Origin: Stercorarius parasiticus
Taxonomy: Eukaryota > Chordata > Aves > Charadriiformes > Stercorariidae
Assembly: GCA_013396915.1 (NCBI GenBank)
Contig: VWZL01002043.1
Coordinates: forward strand, 911,204-975,203
Direction: 5' to 3'
Length of the DNA: 64,000 nucleotides
Shown: positions 39,201 through 51,559 of the stretch, piece by piece
Numbering within the stretch: position 1 is the stretch's first letter
Layout of the letters: every line of letters begins with the position of its first letter
Notes under the pieces: model-generated
Told to the model about the DNA's origin: nothing
The model's database searches: none
Seen by the model: only the letters and a program-made list of their open reading frames with translations
Position numbers and translations under genes: made by a program

Positions 39201-42200
39201 AATCTCACTTCTTGTCAGTGAAAGTTGTACTCTTAAATACATCCCTTAGATACATCCATAAATCTCATCCAGCGTGGAAAAGATTTCTAGAAAGGGGGAT
39301 GAGAAGAGGGATACTTGAGGCTATTCCTTTTCCCAATGAAATTCCTTTATCTTCTCCTCAGTACCCCCAAATCCCTTGACAAGCTGCAGTTAATCAGCTT
39401 GAACCAAACCCAGCAGACGCCAGTGGGTGGCGCGTCAGGATGGCCATAGGAACCAGAAAGCATGACAATGAAAGGGCAGAAGAATGGGGAGGCAGTGATT
39501 TAAAGCAAGGCGGAAGAAGCCCTCCCCGATGGGAAGCGATTGTCTGTGCACTACAAAACAGCCTTGTCCTCCACTTGTCATTGGCTTTCATCCTGCAGTT
39601 GGGCCATCATGGCCACTGGCTTGTGTGGAGCTCGTGTGACCAGTATAGCCCCTCATGGAGCTTGTGTGACCAGTATAGCCCTCAGGCTGCCTTCTGCAAT
39701 GTGTGGCATTTCCTGGCCATAATGTCCTTCTGTACAGCTAAAATAAGCTGTGCATTCTCTTTTTAAAGTATCCCTCTGTCACTGTGCTATTAAAATAACA
39801 TCAATGTCCTTCCAGTCTATGGGCTAGTGGTTGAAATCTGCTGTCAATTGCCAAGCAAAATGTGAATGAAAAGAAGGACAAATTGCCTAACTTCGTCAGT
39901 GTTGGTTTTCTCTTCTTCCCCCAGATAATAATACCTTAAAATAGAATGTCTTATTAACCACAGACCAGAAGGTTAATAAGTACATCAACAAAGCAAATGT
40001 AGTAAATTAAAACAATGCATTAACATTCATTAGTATTTCACTGTTGATTCCCAAACACACTGCTATTGCTATTGTGTTATTATCAGGCAATAATTGTTAT
40101 GTCAAAAGATAGGACCCATATGGTTCAACGAGTTCCTCTGGGAGCTTCTTCTGTATGAAAGTCAATCAAAAATACGATTCTATAAGGAAAGAAGTGGGCA
40201 CGGGAGAGCTGCTGTCAGTATATGCAGCCTATGTGAGAGACTCAAGTGACTGTTTTAAATAAAAGTTTTTAGATCTAGGGGAAAAAAGTGAGAGTTAGGA
40301 AACTAGTGGTAAAATCAGCAGGTTTGTTCACAGTACATAAGGCTCAAATGCCAGTCTCTGCCAGACTGGATCCTGTTATCCTAGCAATAGAAAATACCCT
40401 CTAAACTCAAACTTTGTATGTATTTTCCTACCCATAGTAAGTGAGAATGCTGATCCAGGTGAGCTAAAATGGGCCGTTTGGAACAGAATTTACCCTCTGA
40501 AATACCCGCAATCTTTAGGTGAAGCCTGAATATATGGACGGTGGCTAATGTACCGCATCGAAAATCCTGACTGAACTTTTCTGACACCAAACATTAAATC
40601 TTATCTTACAACTCAGGTCTTCATGCTAAACATTTAATCCACATAATTAGCTTCTAAGGTGTTATAACATACAAGATGTACAAATCTCTCAGCTGCCTCT
40701 TCTCATTCAGCTGTCCTCATCCTCTCTTATCTCCTCACCATCCCGCTGGAAGGGGTCAGGACAAGCTGCGGTGGCTCGTGGCCCTGGGTTTCCGTGACAT
40801 CCGATGTCCACCTGGGACCTGGTGTCACAGCGTGCTCCAGATTCCCCTTTGTGGACTGATCCCTGCACAGCACCGCAGCACCCAGCTCAGGGTAACCCCA
40901 TCTGCACAGCGGGCATTTGCCTGGTGTTCTCTGCAGCATCTTTCTTTTTCTTCCCTCACAGCTTTGCCTCCTCATCTTTTCTCCTACAGCTTTTTCCCTC
41001 CGGCCAGGAGCAGAGCAGAGCCGGGCTGGGGCCGGTTGGCTCCGAGCTCCTGTGCCTGCGGCCCAGCCGCAGCCAGCACGGCTTCCAGCAGCCCCCGCGC
41101 ACCTTTACCTCTGGCTGACTCCTGCTTCCACCGAGGGTTTATTCCTATCGCTGTTGTGGATTTGTAGGGTTTGGTGGGCCATACAAACGAACAGAAGCCC
41201 TAGCTGTAGGGTTTTGGAGCAACACTCAGATTACATCATCGCCTCTGTATTTTTACATATCCTTCGCAAGTTCGTTATAAATTGCTCTATGCTTCTTACT
41301 TCACTATTTTAATAGCACAAGCTGTTTTGCCTAGCTCTATCTCGCTGCTGTATCTGGTGGTTTGTATTTACCAGGCACACACGGGTTGTGAAAAGAGTTG
41401 TGTAAGCTGGTTTCTATGGTAGGTTTCTATTTGCCATCTGCCTAACTGAAAAAACATCTTTTTCAGTTAACACACTGGGTCTGATGTTTGCATCTTTTGT
41501 TTCCTTCCAGATGCGATCTCAGAAACGTAGGAGGGGCTGCAAGGCTCTGGCGGGGGGAGGAAAGGCCTTTTGAAATAGCCCTTTTACCCAGCTAAGAAAC
41601 GCATTGTCCCTGCTTGAACACTGCAGGAAACTTAATGTCCTGAAAAGCCTTTTTCCCTGTGCCCAGCTACTTTCCATGGCACTGCTTTATCATAAAGGAG
41701 ATAAAACCATAAGCCTCTTTCCATATTATACATCCATCCTGTTTCTGGGCTGGTTTCCTAAGGAAACCAAGGTCTGTACTCCCCATTGCCTTGTTCCCCT
41801 CCTTCCCAAGCTGCTGTTGAGCCACTGGCCTATTTCTGCCCCATGCAGAAGAGGGGGGAGAAAAATGATGTTCCCGCACATTTCACATGAAGGCAGCTGG
41901 GAAAGGGGAGAGGCCTGTTAATGACCCCAGTGAGAGATGTGCGGGAGCGAGAGCCCACCCCTCGTCAGACACGGGGGAGGCCGCTCCGGAGAGGGATGCT
42001 CTGAATGTCCTGTTCATGGAAAATTGCTTTAAATGGAACTTGCAGCTCAGCAGACACAAATGTGTCCAAGCTAGTCCATAGGAAACTGCTCACGGGACTG
42101 CCTGTTTCCAGCAAGTCTCTCCGGCTAAGAATACCAAACAGGGACCGGGCAAGCGGAGCTTCTCTTAGAAGGGCCTGGATGGGCAGCAGCAACAGCGGCA

Positions 42201-42329
42201 CAAGTGATGCATGATGAGATGTGTATTTTTGGCGGACAGAAAACCACAGTCCTCAGGAGGAAAGGCTTCTGTTTTCCACAGCTGCATGAGGCAGTGGAAA
42301 GGGCAGGCTGTAAGATCACGGGTGAACAG
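33283..42329. other. Noncoding stretch, no gene recognised
   Basis: No assignable gene. Frames reach 163 codons (40676-41167), but only in the GC-richer patch at 40950-41130, where stops are scarce and several phases are open together. A 30-bp tandem duplication lies at 39627-39686. An A-rich tract with ACCAAAAAACCC is near 35260. The rest is AT-leaning unique sequence. Confidence 0.6.
39627..39686. repeat. 30-bp tandem duplication
   Basis: A 30-bp unit beginning GGAGCTCGTGTGACCAGTAT is repeated directly as GGAGCTTGTGTGACCAGTAT with few mismatches, which are concentrated at the end of the second unit. Recent slippage is likely. Confidence 0.85.
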
Positions 42330-42880
42330 CCGGAGGATCTGAGAGCAGGCGCGCAGCGAATACACCCCAAAGCAGTCCCGGACCCGTGATTCATCCAACA
42401 CCCGCCACTGCGGCTTTCGCCACGCAAGGGGGATCAGCAAAAGCAAGGGCTGCCGACTGACTTTGGTGAGCGTTTCTGAGAGCAGCCTCCTGGTCGCCGG
42501 GCTGTGCGGAACAGCTTGTGCAAAGGCACTGGGGGTGGCACGCCGCCGCGGCCCCTCCGCACCGGCAGCACAGGGTGTTCCCCGCAGACCACCTCTTCCT
42601 CCCATTCAGCATGGCCGTGCCCTGGTGCCTGGCAGCACACCGCTGTCGCAAGGGATCTGGCAGCTTCGCCAGCCCAGCTCCTGGGCAAGGAGCACGCATT
42701 TCTTTTGGAGGAGGAAGCTAAAGCATCCCCCTGCCGTGCTCCCCGGGGGAGAACGGGGCAGCCACAGCGAGGAGAGGTGCACGGGTCAGCACCAGTCCCC
42801 TCATGGTGGCCCAGGTGTTGGCTCGATAAACAGGTCACCTGGAAGGTGAGACCAAGGTGGTGCAAAAAATGCTTCTGAGA
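42330..42880. promoter_or_regulatory. Minor GC-rich, CpG-containing cluster
   Basis: GC content rises clearly above the neighbourhood and CpG dinucleotides reappear (for example GCGCGCAGCG and GCCGCCGCGG). Because stops are rare, up to five overlapping frames of 60-146 codons lie on both strands; none has a recognisable motif. It could be a weak CpG island, an alternative promoter or simply a GC-rich patch. No TATA box or initiator stands out. Confidence 0.35.
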
Positions 42881-45800
42881 CCCAACTTATCCCCTACATG
42901 AAACAGTGTGGGTACCCCTACGCCATGTGGCTGTTCACCAGACACAGCGCAGCCTCATCTGCTCCTGAGCATGTCCCACCGGCAGCTGTAATTCACTGCC
43001 AAAAGTGTACAAGGATGTTCTGATCAAAATGTATTTTCTTCTCATATGCTGTTCCCTCAGCCATGGCTCACTGCCATCTCGTTTGCCCTGGGAGAAATAT
43101 TATATATGCTTCAAGCATAGCACAGGTCCAGGGCTGAATCTTTTATTTTTAAGCTCTAATAAACTCAATTTTTAGAGAAAAATGACCAAGGCAGCATCTA
43201 CTCTCACAACGTATGGTTTCAAAGCAGAGGAAGCATATGCCTCCGGGAGGAGAGGAGGCTGTTTCCAGGCGCTCCTTCTCCCTGGAGTGTGACCTTTCCC
43301 AAAGGCACCGCAGTGGGCAGTGGGCAGCCAGTGAAACGTGAGGATCAGGCCCGCTCACATCCCCCTCTGAACCAGCCCGAAAGTGCTAAGCCATGAATCA
43401 TTGTGGTGCCTTACTGCAGAAAAAGGTGCACACCCTAAAAGGTTTGGGTAATTTGCAGAATTGTTTTTGCAATCTACAGTTTAATACAAACAAACGAACA
43501 AACAAACAAACTTTACACTAGAAAGTAATTGTATGTTTTTCCCCCTAAAATGTTAAAGAAATATGGGAACAGGGGAAAAGCATAAATTTTTGTTTCAACC
43601 GGACTCAAGTCCTGAGCAGCTGGAGGGGAAAAAAAAAAAAGGAGGTCCAGGATAAGCAACCCAAAATTTACTTTGAGGGTTATAGCTTGTGTACAAGGTT
43701 CAGACAGAGCACAAAGCATCTGGCCACAATCCCCTTGTGCACTTTAGCAACCTGCAAATGAGATCTAAACCAAAAATAATCAAACAAAACAATTTCCAGA
43801 AGGAAAGTTTTCTGTTGAAACCTCCTGATGGCTCATCAGCAGCACCGAGACTATGTTTCAATGATAATTACCCTTTCTGAAAGGCTGGGGAGCTCTTAGC
43901 ACGAGCTGCACCTGCCTGTCCGCAGGCACCCAGACTTCCTTGCGTCCATGACTGCAGCCAAGCTTTTCCTGCAAACATTAAGCAAAAGGAGGTATACAAA
44001 TACATCCCTCTGTCATGGACGTGACAGCTCATCACGTACGCTTTTTGCGTTTAAATACAACAGGGAAAGTTTCTGTGCCCTCCAGAAATCTTCCTGTTGC
44101 TGGGGCTCTTTTCCTCTTTGATGGAAACTCCGTGTCCCGCAGCCTGTCAGTCGCTGAAGCTGTGAAATCACCTGCCTTGGGAAGTTACAGGTATAGAGAT
44201 AAGGCAACAGCAGAAGGTCTTAAAGAAAAGTTTAAGTGGGAAAAAGTAATGGTGCTACAGTTAAGAGACTAATCCCCTGCGGAGATTCACCCGTCTGCCT
44301 TGGTGTTACCTCGCTGCAGTCTGGAGGAGGCAAACATCGTAAACTGAGCCATACACACTTCCGTCAATGGCTTTATTTCCAGCGCTGGTTACAAGCATTG
44401 TATTCTGTATGAAGCAATAAGAGTCAAGTCTTGAGGGCCAGGAACTTTTAAAAAAGGCATTTATATGTATTTATGTGCAGTAATTTATGAAAACCAATCT
44501 GTCACTAGTATGCACCGAGGTTGTTAAGCATCATGTGTACGAATCATGGGGGTAGGCCGGAAATTGCATTAAAAATCCTTACACCTTTAAAAAAAACAAT
44601 AAACAACAGCAACAAGGAAAAAAAGTCCTTCTACCACACAGCTCTTCCTTTTGCAGGAGTAAGAGGCCAGACCTGCAATCACAGCGAAGGCCAGTGTGGG
44701 AACGCCTGGCAGCTGCTCCCGCTGCAGTGAGACAAGGTGTTTCCTACGTGTCCACCTAGACACAGTGTCTCCTGCAGTGTTTTTACACATCTTTTGTGAA
44801 AAGCTTCAAATGAAGGAGAATCCTGAAGTCTGTGCTCTGGCAAGTGGGGCACAACCTAGAGAAATGCAGGTGCTGGCTTTGGGACACAGAGCCCAGCCGT
44901 GCAGGAGGTCTGGGAAGGAGAGCTTGGATACAGTGTTTGGATTCCCAAGAGGATCGTGCCACTGTATGCATTGTCTGCCAGCCAGCAAAGCTTCAGGAAG
45001 CATTCATTTTGGCTCTGAATGGGATTATCTGCTTCCCACTGCCTCCTATATACAGTCTATATATTAGATCATCTGTCCCAGAAGAAGGTTTAGTTCTTCA
45101 CCGTCGGTTTCTGCTTTGTGAATTAGCTGGGTGCTGACATCAGTTTTCTTGTTATCCGACTGAAAGACTTGCACCACCACAATACTAAAGTTATTTGTGT
45201 ATGTAACAGTGAGGTTCGGTTTGAGGTCCATCTCAGACACTCTTTTGTTGTTCATCTTTATTTAAACCCGAGTGCGTATGTTTTATATTCTTACCTAGTG
45301 GCAGTTTAAGGCAAGTTTTTCTCCACTCATGATGAAACATACCTGTTGTCATGCAGGTCTCATTCAAAAGGGAATGAATCACTTTCCTTTTGCTATCTAA
45401 AATCTTTTTTCCAATAAAATTCTATTTTTAATGTGGTTTTTACCTTCTCAGATCTAAACCCATGCAATCTTTAATTTCTTCCCAAATATTTTTAATTACA
45501 AATTCAGTGTTATGAGTAGCAACGTATACAAACCACACAATCTGCCTGCACCCAAACCCAGGCAGAGGTGCAAGCTCTCTCTAGAGCATCCCCAACCAAG
45601 ACAGAGCCCCGCCAGAGAGTCCCAGCACCAGGAAGGTGGAGGAGCACCTTGGCCGGCTCAGGGCTCTGGCTGAGCAAGATCCTGGCAACATCCGCTTTTA
45701 TTGTCTGCTGAGTTGCTTGTTTTGGGATAAGATAAGTATGCACGGGGTACATGGTGTACAAAGAACCGTTGCGCGTTTTTCTTCATGAGATTTGTGGCTT

Positions 45801-47924
45801 CAGTTCCCTTTGCAAGGCCCAGCTTGCATCCAGCCCTGCGAGACGAAAACCACCCTGAGAACAGGCAGCACCTCAATCAAATCTGACAAAACTAAACAAG
45901 ACACTCGTGAAAAGAAGAAAGAAATGCTTATGCACCTTGTGCTTAACAGGTATATATCTCTCTGTGAACAGAAGTAGAAAGTACATTAAAAAAACCCCAC
46001 TTCTTCCTGACAAAAGTAATGGAATTAGTTCTGGAAATCAGTTCTTAGACAACGGTGGCAAAATCCTCCTGGAGTTTTCCCATGCCATGGTAGGCGAATT
46101 TCAGCAGGAGTAACAGGATAGGCAAGTGCATCTGTAAATATGTGTCTGTAAATTAATGACTTACAAGGTACTAGGTATATTGTAGACTGAAATAAGAGAG
46201 TTGAAGCAATGTTTGACCTTGACTTTGAAGCTGATTTAAAATCAACTGGAGAACAATTCTGAAGAAGAGTTCAGCAAAACATTTTCAATATGTCAGGCAG
46301 ACTAGGTTTTACTCTCTCGCTTCCCAGAAGAAGCAGGGTTGCTCTCTAATTTCCAGGGGAAAATCACATGTAATACAATCCTTTGGTAAAAAGGACAGAC
46401 CTCACGGTGCAAATGAAAACAAACTTTATTCCACAGGCAAAGGTTAAACAAAAATTCTTCTATTTGAAAATGTATCCAATCTTCAGATATTAACAGAAAG
46501 GGGGAATTACAGCTACAATAAAAATAAACCAAGAAAAAACAACCAAACAAACATGTTTTTCTTCTGGAAAAAAGTAAGATTCTGTTCAAATGATGAAGGG
46601 AACTTCCAGTCTACTTTTTCCTTTTTTAAAAAAAAAAAAATTTTTAAAGACCTTAAGTAAGTGGTACGTGTTCTAGTTTCTCCCATTCATAATCTGACGA
46701 TGGGCATCTCTTATTTTCCTGCCAGCGCATAATTCCCTCCGTTTGTCCCAACTCCAAAGTCCACACATATAAAATCAGCCTCTGCAAAGCAGCAGGATGT
46801 GACGAGAAGCTCCCTTTTATCTACCAAGACCAATGAAATATGACGCTTGCATGTTAAAAAGCATTAAAACATGTGTCCAAAACCAAAATCGATCCTACCA
46901 TATGTTTTGAGGCTTTCACCACACGATACCACCAAGTGAGAACACATTTTCCTGCCTAGGAAGGCAGTTTTTCCACATCGGCTTAGTGCCATCATCGTTT
47001 GGGCAGGAGCACATTCGTTGTGCTTCTTCACCTTATTTCTTCAATATGTCTGTGTTCACTGCATTTTGTCAACTAGAGCGCTGTTTCTCAGAGCCCGCAA
47101 CCTGAGCGCTTCCCAGGAAGCCCATAATAGCAGCCATGCACTAGCTGATGCTTATCATGTGTGAACCACCACTTCTTTGGGTCTCTAATATTAATTAACC
47201 AACCAAATAATAAATTAGATTTAAAGGGAAATCCCTGGGGAGGAAAGAACAGATTCGATTTAATTACAACGACATATCTTGATTATTTTTTGTATTAATA
47301 CTAAGAATCTGCACTTAAACAAGTAATCTTTGTCCTAATAATTAAGAACGTTTGTCCCTACAGGTTATTTCCTGCCTGAAACTGAGGGCTGTTGCTGTGC
47401 GAAGGTGGAAAGCTGAGCCAGTGAGGGTGGGAACAGGGAGACAGCTTCTCATCACAGCATTGCCCGCCTCCCACGCAGGAATGCACCTCCTTCGCAACAG
47501 GAAAACCTTGTTCATCACCACTCCAGGATCACCTGCAAGGCCTGCTTTCATGCTACGAGCGTCTGTAAGGGCTCTTGGGGGACAAAAGCCAGTGGGCACG
47601 CCAAGTTTCTGGGGTGTCGGGAGGAAAACCCGGAGACTCGCGGAGCAAAGCAGCGGAGCAGGACAGCCGTGCAGCTCCTCTTGTCTCCTACGGTTCCTCT
47701 GGCACCTGTGAACTTATAGATGAGCCCCATAGAAATGCTGGGACAAGCAAGAATCTCTTCCACCGCCCTTTGGCAGATACGACTATTTCTTGCCTGTGAG
47801 ACTGGGAACACCCAAAGCCCACGTGCCTTGTCTCTCATCTTTACTTAGGCAAAGATCCCACGTGGGAGATGTGTATGAAAAGAAACCACATAAAAACATT
47901 TGAGTTATCCCCATAAAGCCTACA
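42881..47924. other. Noncoding stretch, no gene recognised
   Basis: AT-leaning sequence with a (CAAA)n repeat at 43486-43511. A short complete frame on the minus strand at 45064-45255 (63 codons) starts with an ATG in fair context but matches nothing known to me. The AT-rich stretch at 47150-47350 contains several TAATTA-type motifs and no repeat character. Confidence 0.55.
43486..43511. repeat. (CAAA)n microsatellite
   Basis: About six units of CAAA with one unit changed to CGAA. It is preceded by TTTAATA, much like the (CAAA)n at 56308. Confidence 0.85.
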
Positions 47925-48036
47925 CTGGTATTCAAGAAGAGGTTGGGCAGACCTCCAGCTGTCCTTGCTCCTGCAGGAAGAGGATGGACTCCATGATCTC
48001 TCAAGATCCCTTTCAGAGCTTCCCCTCTGTGTTGAC
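47925..48036 (+). mobile_element. CR1 LINE 3' fragment, diverged
   Basis: The plus strand reads TATTCAAGAAGAGGTTGGGC and, about 50 bp later, GGATGGACTCCATGATCTCT followed by CAAGATCCCTTTCAGAG. Both match the well-known CR1 3'-end pattern (a 'ttcaagaagaggctggac' type segment, then 'ggactagatgatctct...ggtcccttccag'). Several substitutions and the missing tail repeat indicate an old copy. No coding capacity remains. Confidence 0.7.
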
Positions 48037-48131
48037 ACTTATAATTACTGGACCATGCCTCTGTTTGCACGGTTTCACTGGAATGATACTTACACATTTT
48101 GTAAGGACATGTGCACCATAAATGCAGCTGT

Positions 48132-48198
48132 ATATTATTATTACCACTATTATTATTGTTGTTGTTGTTGTGGTTGTTATCCCAGTTATTATTATTAA
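48132..48198. repeat. Compound TTA/TTG trinucleotide repeat
   Basis: ATTATTATTACC, then TATTATTATTG, then a (TTG)n run, then GTTATTATTATT. A compound trinucleotide microsatellite about 100 bp beyond the CR1 tail. On the minus strand it yields the N/T-rich runs of the overlapping frame, which is therefore not a gene. Confidence 0.85.
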
Positions 48199-51100
48199 CG
48201 TAAGAACTGCTGAAAGATGGATCCTCAGGAATGTGAGTAATTTTTTTCTCGGGGGCTTGGATGGCCCAAATAGTATCTGCAAATGAAGGAGAGGAACAAA
48301 CCAGCCACAGCAGAGAAACAGCTGCAGAAAAATACGAACCTATTAACTGCAGCACCACCAAGTGTCAGCATTGAAAATAACCACATATGGCAAAAATACC
48401 GATTTTCTACAGGAGTTGCAACAGTGAACATTTAAAAAAACTTGTTGGCGTATAAATGAAAACAGTTTAATTTTAAAAGTTTTTGAAAAGCTGTGTCAAT
48501 GTCTGGAACCTGTAAACCTTCTTCCAAGCGTCAAGATATGTTACGTTGTGTCAAGGTAATATTAGCACTTTCAGAAAGAAAAATGTATTTCCAATTAATA
48601 AGGGAATACTTTAAATAGGGACTTAGATTTAAAACTTCTCAACACTTTGAATGGGTTCATATTTGTTAACTACATATGCACAAGCACACATACAACTACT
48701 CAGCAGCTGTGGTACGCTGGGATGGTTGCAAGAGTCACAGCTTTCAGCACAGGTGGGGATTTGCTTCCCCTCATAGGGATGGGCACAGCAAGAGTTAACC
48801 ACCGACGGGTGCTATTTCAGTGAAAATTGTTCTCTTTCATAAGTGTATTTTATTATCGGACGTGTGTCACAGCTCCTTTCTTGTATTAGAGGACTCGATT
48901 GTACCTGGGTCTCAAGAGTCACATCCTCTGGCCACATTCTGACGTGTCTGGACGTCCCCTCGGGGCTCTGGGTCAGACAAGGCGGGACATTGTCATCAGA
49001 TCCTGCCAGCGGCTCCAACGGAGCTAGGTACATGCTTTTGCCTTGTCAACAACCGTCAGGGACTACATATCTATGACACCACCACCTTGTTTTTTCAGGG
49101 CATAGTAAGCAAGAACAATGATTGATGGCTTTTTTGATTTCCGAGCAACATGAGATTCTCAGTCCCTTACTGTTAGCATTATCTACAGGTGCCTTTACGT
49201 GCTACACAAGACAAGCCAAAGAAGTGTCCTTCTGCTCCTCAGAGCTGGCTGTGCTGGTTGATCCAAGATCAAAACCTTCAGCAGGAATGGAGAGATACGG
49301 CACTTCCAGGTGAAAAAAAGACATCCTCATAACCCATATATTTCCATGGTACATTTTGACAGTAAAACACTAGCTATTTTTTCATGATTTACACATCCTA
49401 ATTTGTCTTGTCTGGCTGCACCCACGCTCTGCTGTTCGTGCCGGTGTCAGTAGCTGTGCTCGCTCCTGCTGAGCATCTCTTCCTTGGCAGAGCCGGGAGA
49501 AGGGGGAGCCCCGTGTTACCATGGCTTCCCAGCCCGCTGGGCTCAGGGCTGCTCCGGCTGCCTCACCCCTGCGGCAGGCTGCCGCAGGAGCACATCTTAG
49601 GCCTTCTGATTAATTATGTCACCTTTGGAAATGGGATGTAGGCTCTCAAGTCGCTTGTGCAAGTGTGAAAACGTTACCGCAGCTCATGTGTGAGAGCAGA
49701 GGTCAGGCCATGGGAAGGAGAGCACTGAGGACAAAGCCCCATCTCAGAATGCTGTGGCCGGGCAAGATGAGCTGGATGATCATACTCCACACTTTCCTTG
49801 GGGCCTCCGCCCCATGGATGTCCACAGGAGCCTGGAAATCACCAGCACCTGCTGATCTGCGTGTATGTGTTTTCTGGGTGTCGATTCCCCTTCCTGTTTT
49901 TCAGAGACAGATTCAGGCATGGACGTGTCAGCTGGCTTCATGAGTACATGAAGCAGGGGGAAGAGTTCTCTCTCCCTTTATTTCTGCTATTCCTGACCAT
50001 AATCATTCATGACCATGATTTGCTTAAAATGCAACCATATATATGCGCCATCCTCTGGTTAATTCCGGTTCTCCTGGTGATTTGCACAAACAATGATCCC
50101 ATGGCAAACACCTATAATCACATTACTTGCCCTGCTGAAAGCCCTCAGTGAAAAATGGGCAGCATGTAGCACCCACTACCGAATGCTATGTCATAGCAAG
50201 CCGTTCAACAGCTAACGGCTACTAAAATGATCATGTAGACCAAGCACCACCTGCTGCTCAAAAAATTAAGCTCCTTAAATCCATAACTACAAACCCCAAG
50301 CTAAGTGCATCAGGCTTCATCATATAACCTGCTGAAATTCTGAAGTAACCTGCAAATAATCTGCTTCTGCAGATTTCCAAACCTTAACGCTAGCCCTGAC
50401 CAAACCCCAGAAATTCATGGCTGCTCTGAAGTATGAGGCAGTCACAGCTATCAGTACTAGCCCCCTGTGGGTTTTGAAATGTGTAGCACTGCTTTCTACT
50501 CTGTAACCAAACATGAGCCCTTAAACAGGTAAGATAAAATGTTGCTTGAACTACCACAGAATTAAGAATATCACATTAGATTCTCCTCGCTTCAGCTTGG
50601 TATTTACTTGCATGGCTACCAGAAAACAAGCCTGGACCCTAACATTCAGGAGAGCTATCCAAGACTTCAGGTTGAAACCTTCACTTTGTACCAGATCTTG
50701 CTCATCTTTGAGGAAACCTTGCAAGAACACAACGTAAACCTGATCCTGCAGTCCTTGTTCTCTCATGCTCTCCTACAGGCTTCACAAAAGCATAGTAACG
50801 CCATTCCAACCCCAAAATTAAGAATAAGGTGTTCAGATGACTGTTCTCAAATGATCTCACAGCCCTTTGCAGTGGGAAACATAACCTCTGTAAGCCTTAC
50901 TTTCACCACAGGAAACTACTTGTGGGATCTAATTTTCCTAAACTTGACATGAACTGCCCTGTTGCCCAGGTAGTCTGAATAACACCATTAAATGTCTTCA
51001 GACCTACCCTCCCTTTACCTCAGGGAGCCTTACCACATCTAACGGGAAAGATGCCTCCAAATTATCCTTTTCAAACCCTAAACTGAGTTGTAGCTATCAG

Positions 51101-51559
51101 CCTACAACAGCTTAAACACCTATGGCTCCCCCGAGTTTAACAACCAGGCATTCATATATGACTGTACCAATGTCATGGCTTTGCAAAATCCAGCAGAAAA
51201 CCTCCTTCTGCAGCACTTATTTTCCCAGATCCTAAACTTAACCTTAACCTCAACCCCTCCTTTATATTTATGAAGCCTGAAATTTTACAAATAAAGTGTT
51301 TCTCAGGGCCAGTTCACTGCTTATCTCTGAGAAACTCGCTGAGCAGAGGAGGAAGACGTGCCCGTGCCTGTGCCCCCAGACCTTACTTTCCAAACTTGCT
51401 TTGTGCTCAGCTTTCCAGGTTTAAAACCATCCCCAGAACAGATCCTGTGATCTTCTCTAACGCTCTTCAGCTGCGACACGGTGCGCTGCCCTGCCAGGCA
51501 AAGGCTGAGCTACTCCCCGAGCAGAGGGAAACGATTTTCCAAGTGTCCAGCCGGCATTT
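48199..51559. other. Noncoding stretch, A/C-rich in its second half
   Basis: No assignable gene. From about 50160 to 51280 the plus strand is enriched in A and C, with scattered CCTAAAC, CCTTAAC and AACCCC-type words, most densely near 51225-51260. This may be a decayed interspersed repeat; the words are too irregular to call telomere-like arrays. Frames up to 117 codons follow composition. Confidence 0.45.

Noticed and set aside
40676..41312. Frames of 104-163 codons on the plus strand
   Set aside because: Three plus-strand phases and one minus-strand frame are open together in a GC-richer patch; the products are low-complexity S/A/P/L-rich.
44013..44207. Minus-strand peptide LSLLYLNAKSV resembling the start of a LINE endonuclease domain
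   Set aside because: About 11 residues match and the following sequence does not continue the domain, so chance is likely.
47783..48361. 192-codon minus-strand frame with N-rich runs
   Set aside because: The frame runs through a trinucleotide microsatellite and an antisense CR1 tail, which explain its openness.
51225..51262. CCTAAACTTAACCTTAACCT, telomere-like in reverse complement
   Set aside because: Units are irregular and few, with no true CCCTAA array. Not an interstitial telomere by sequence.
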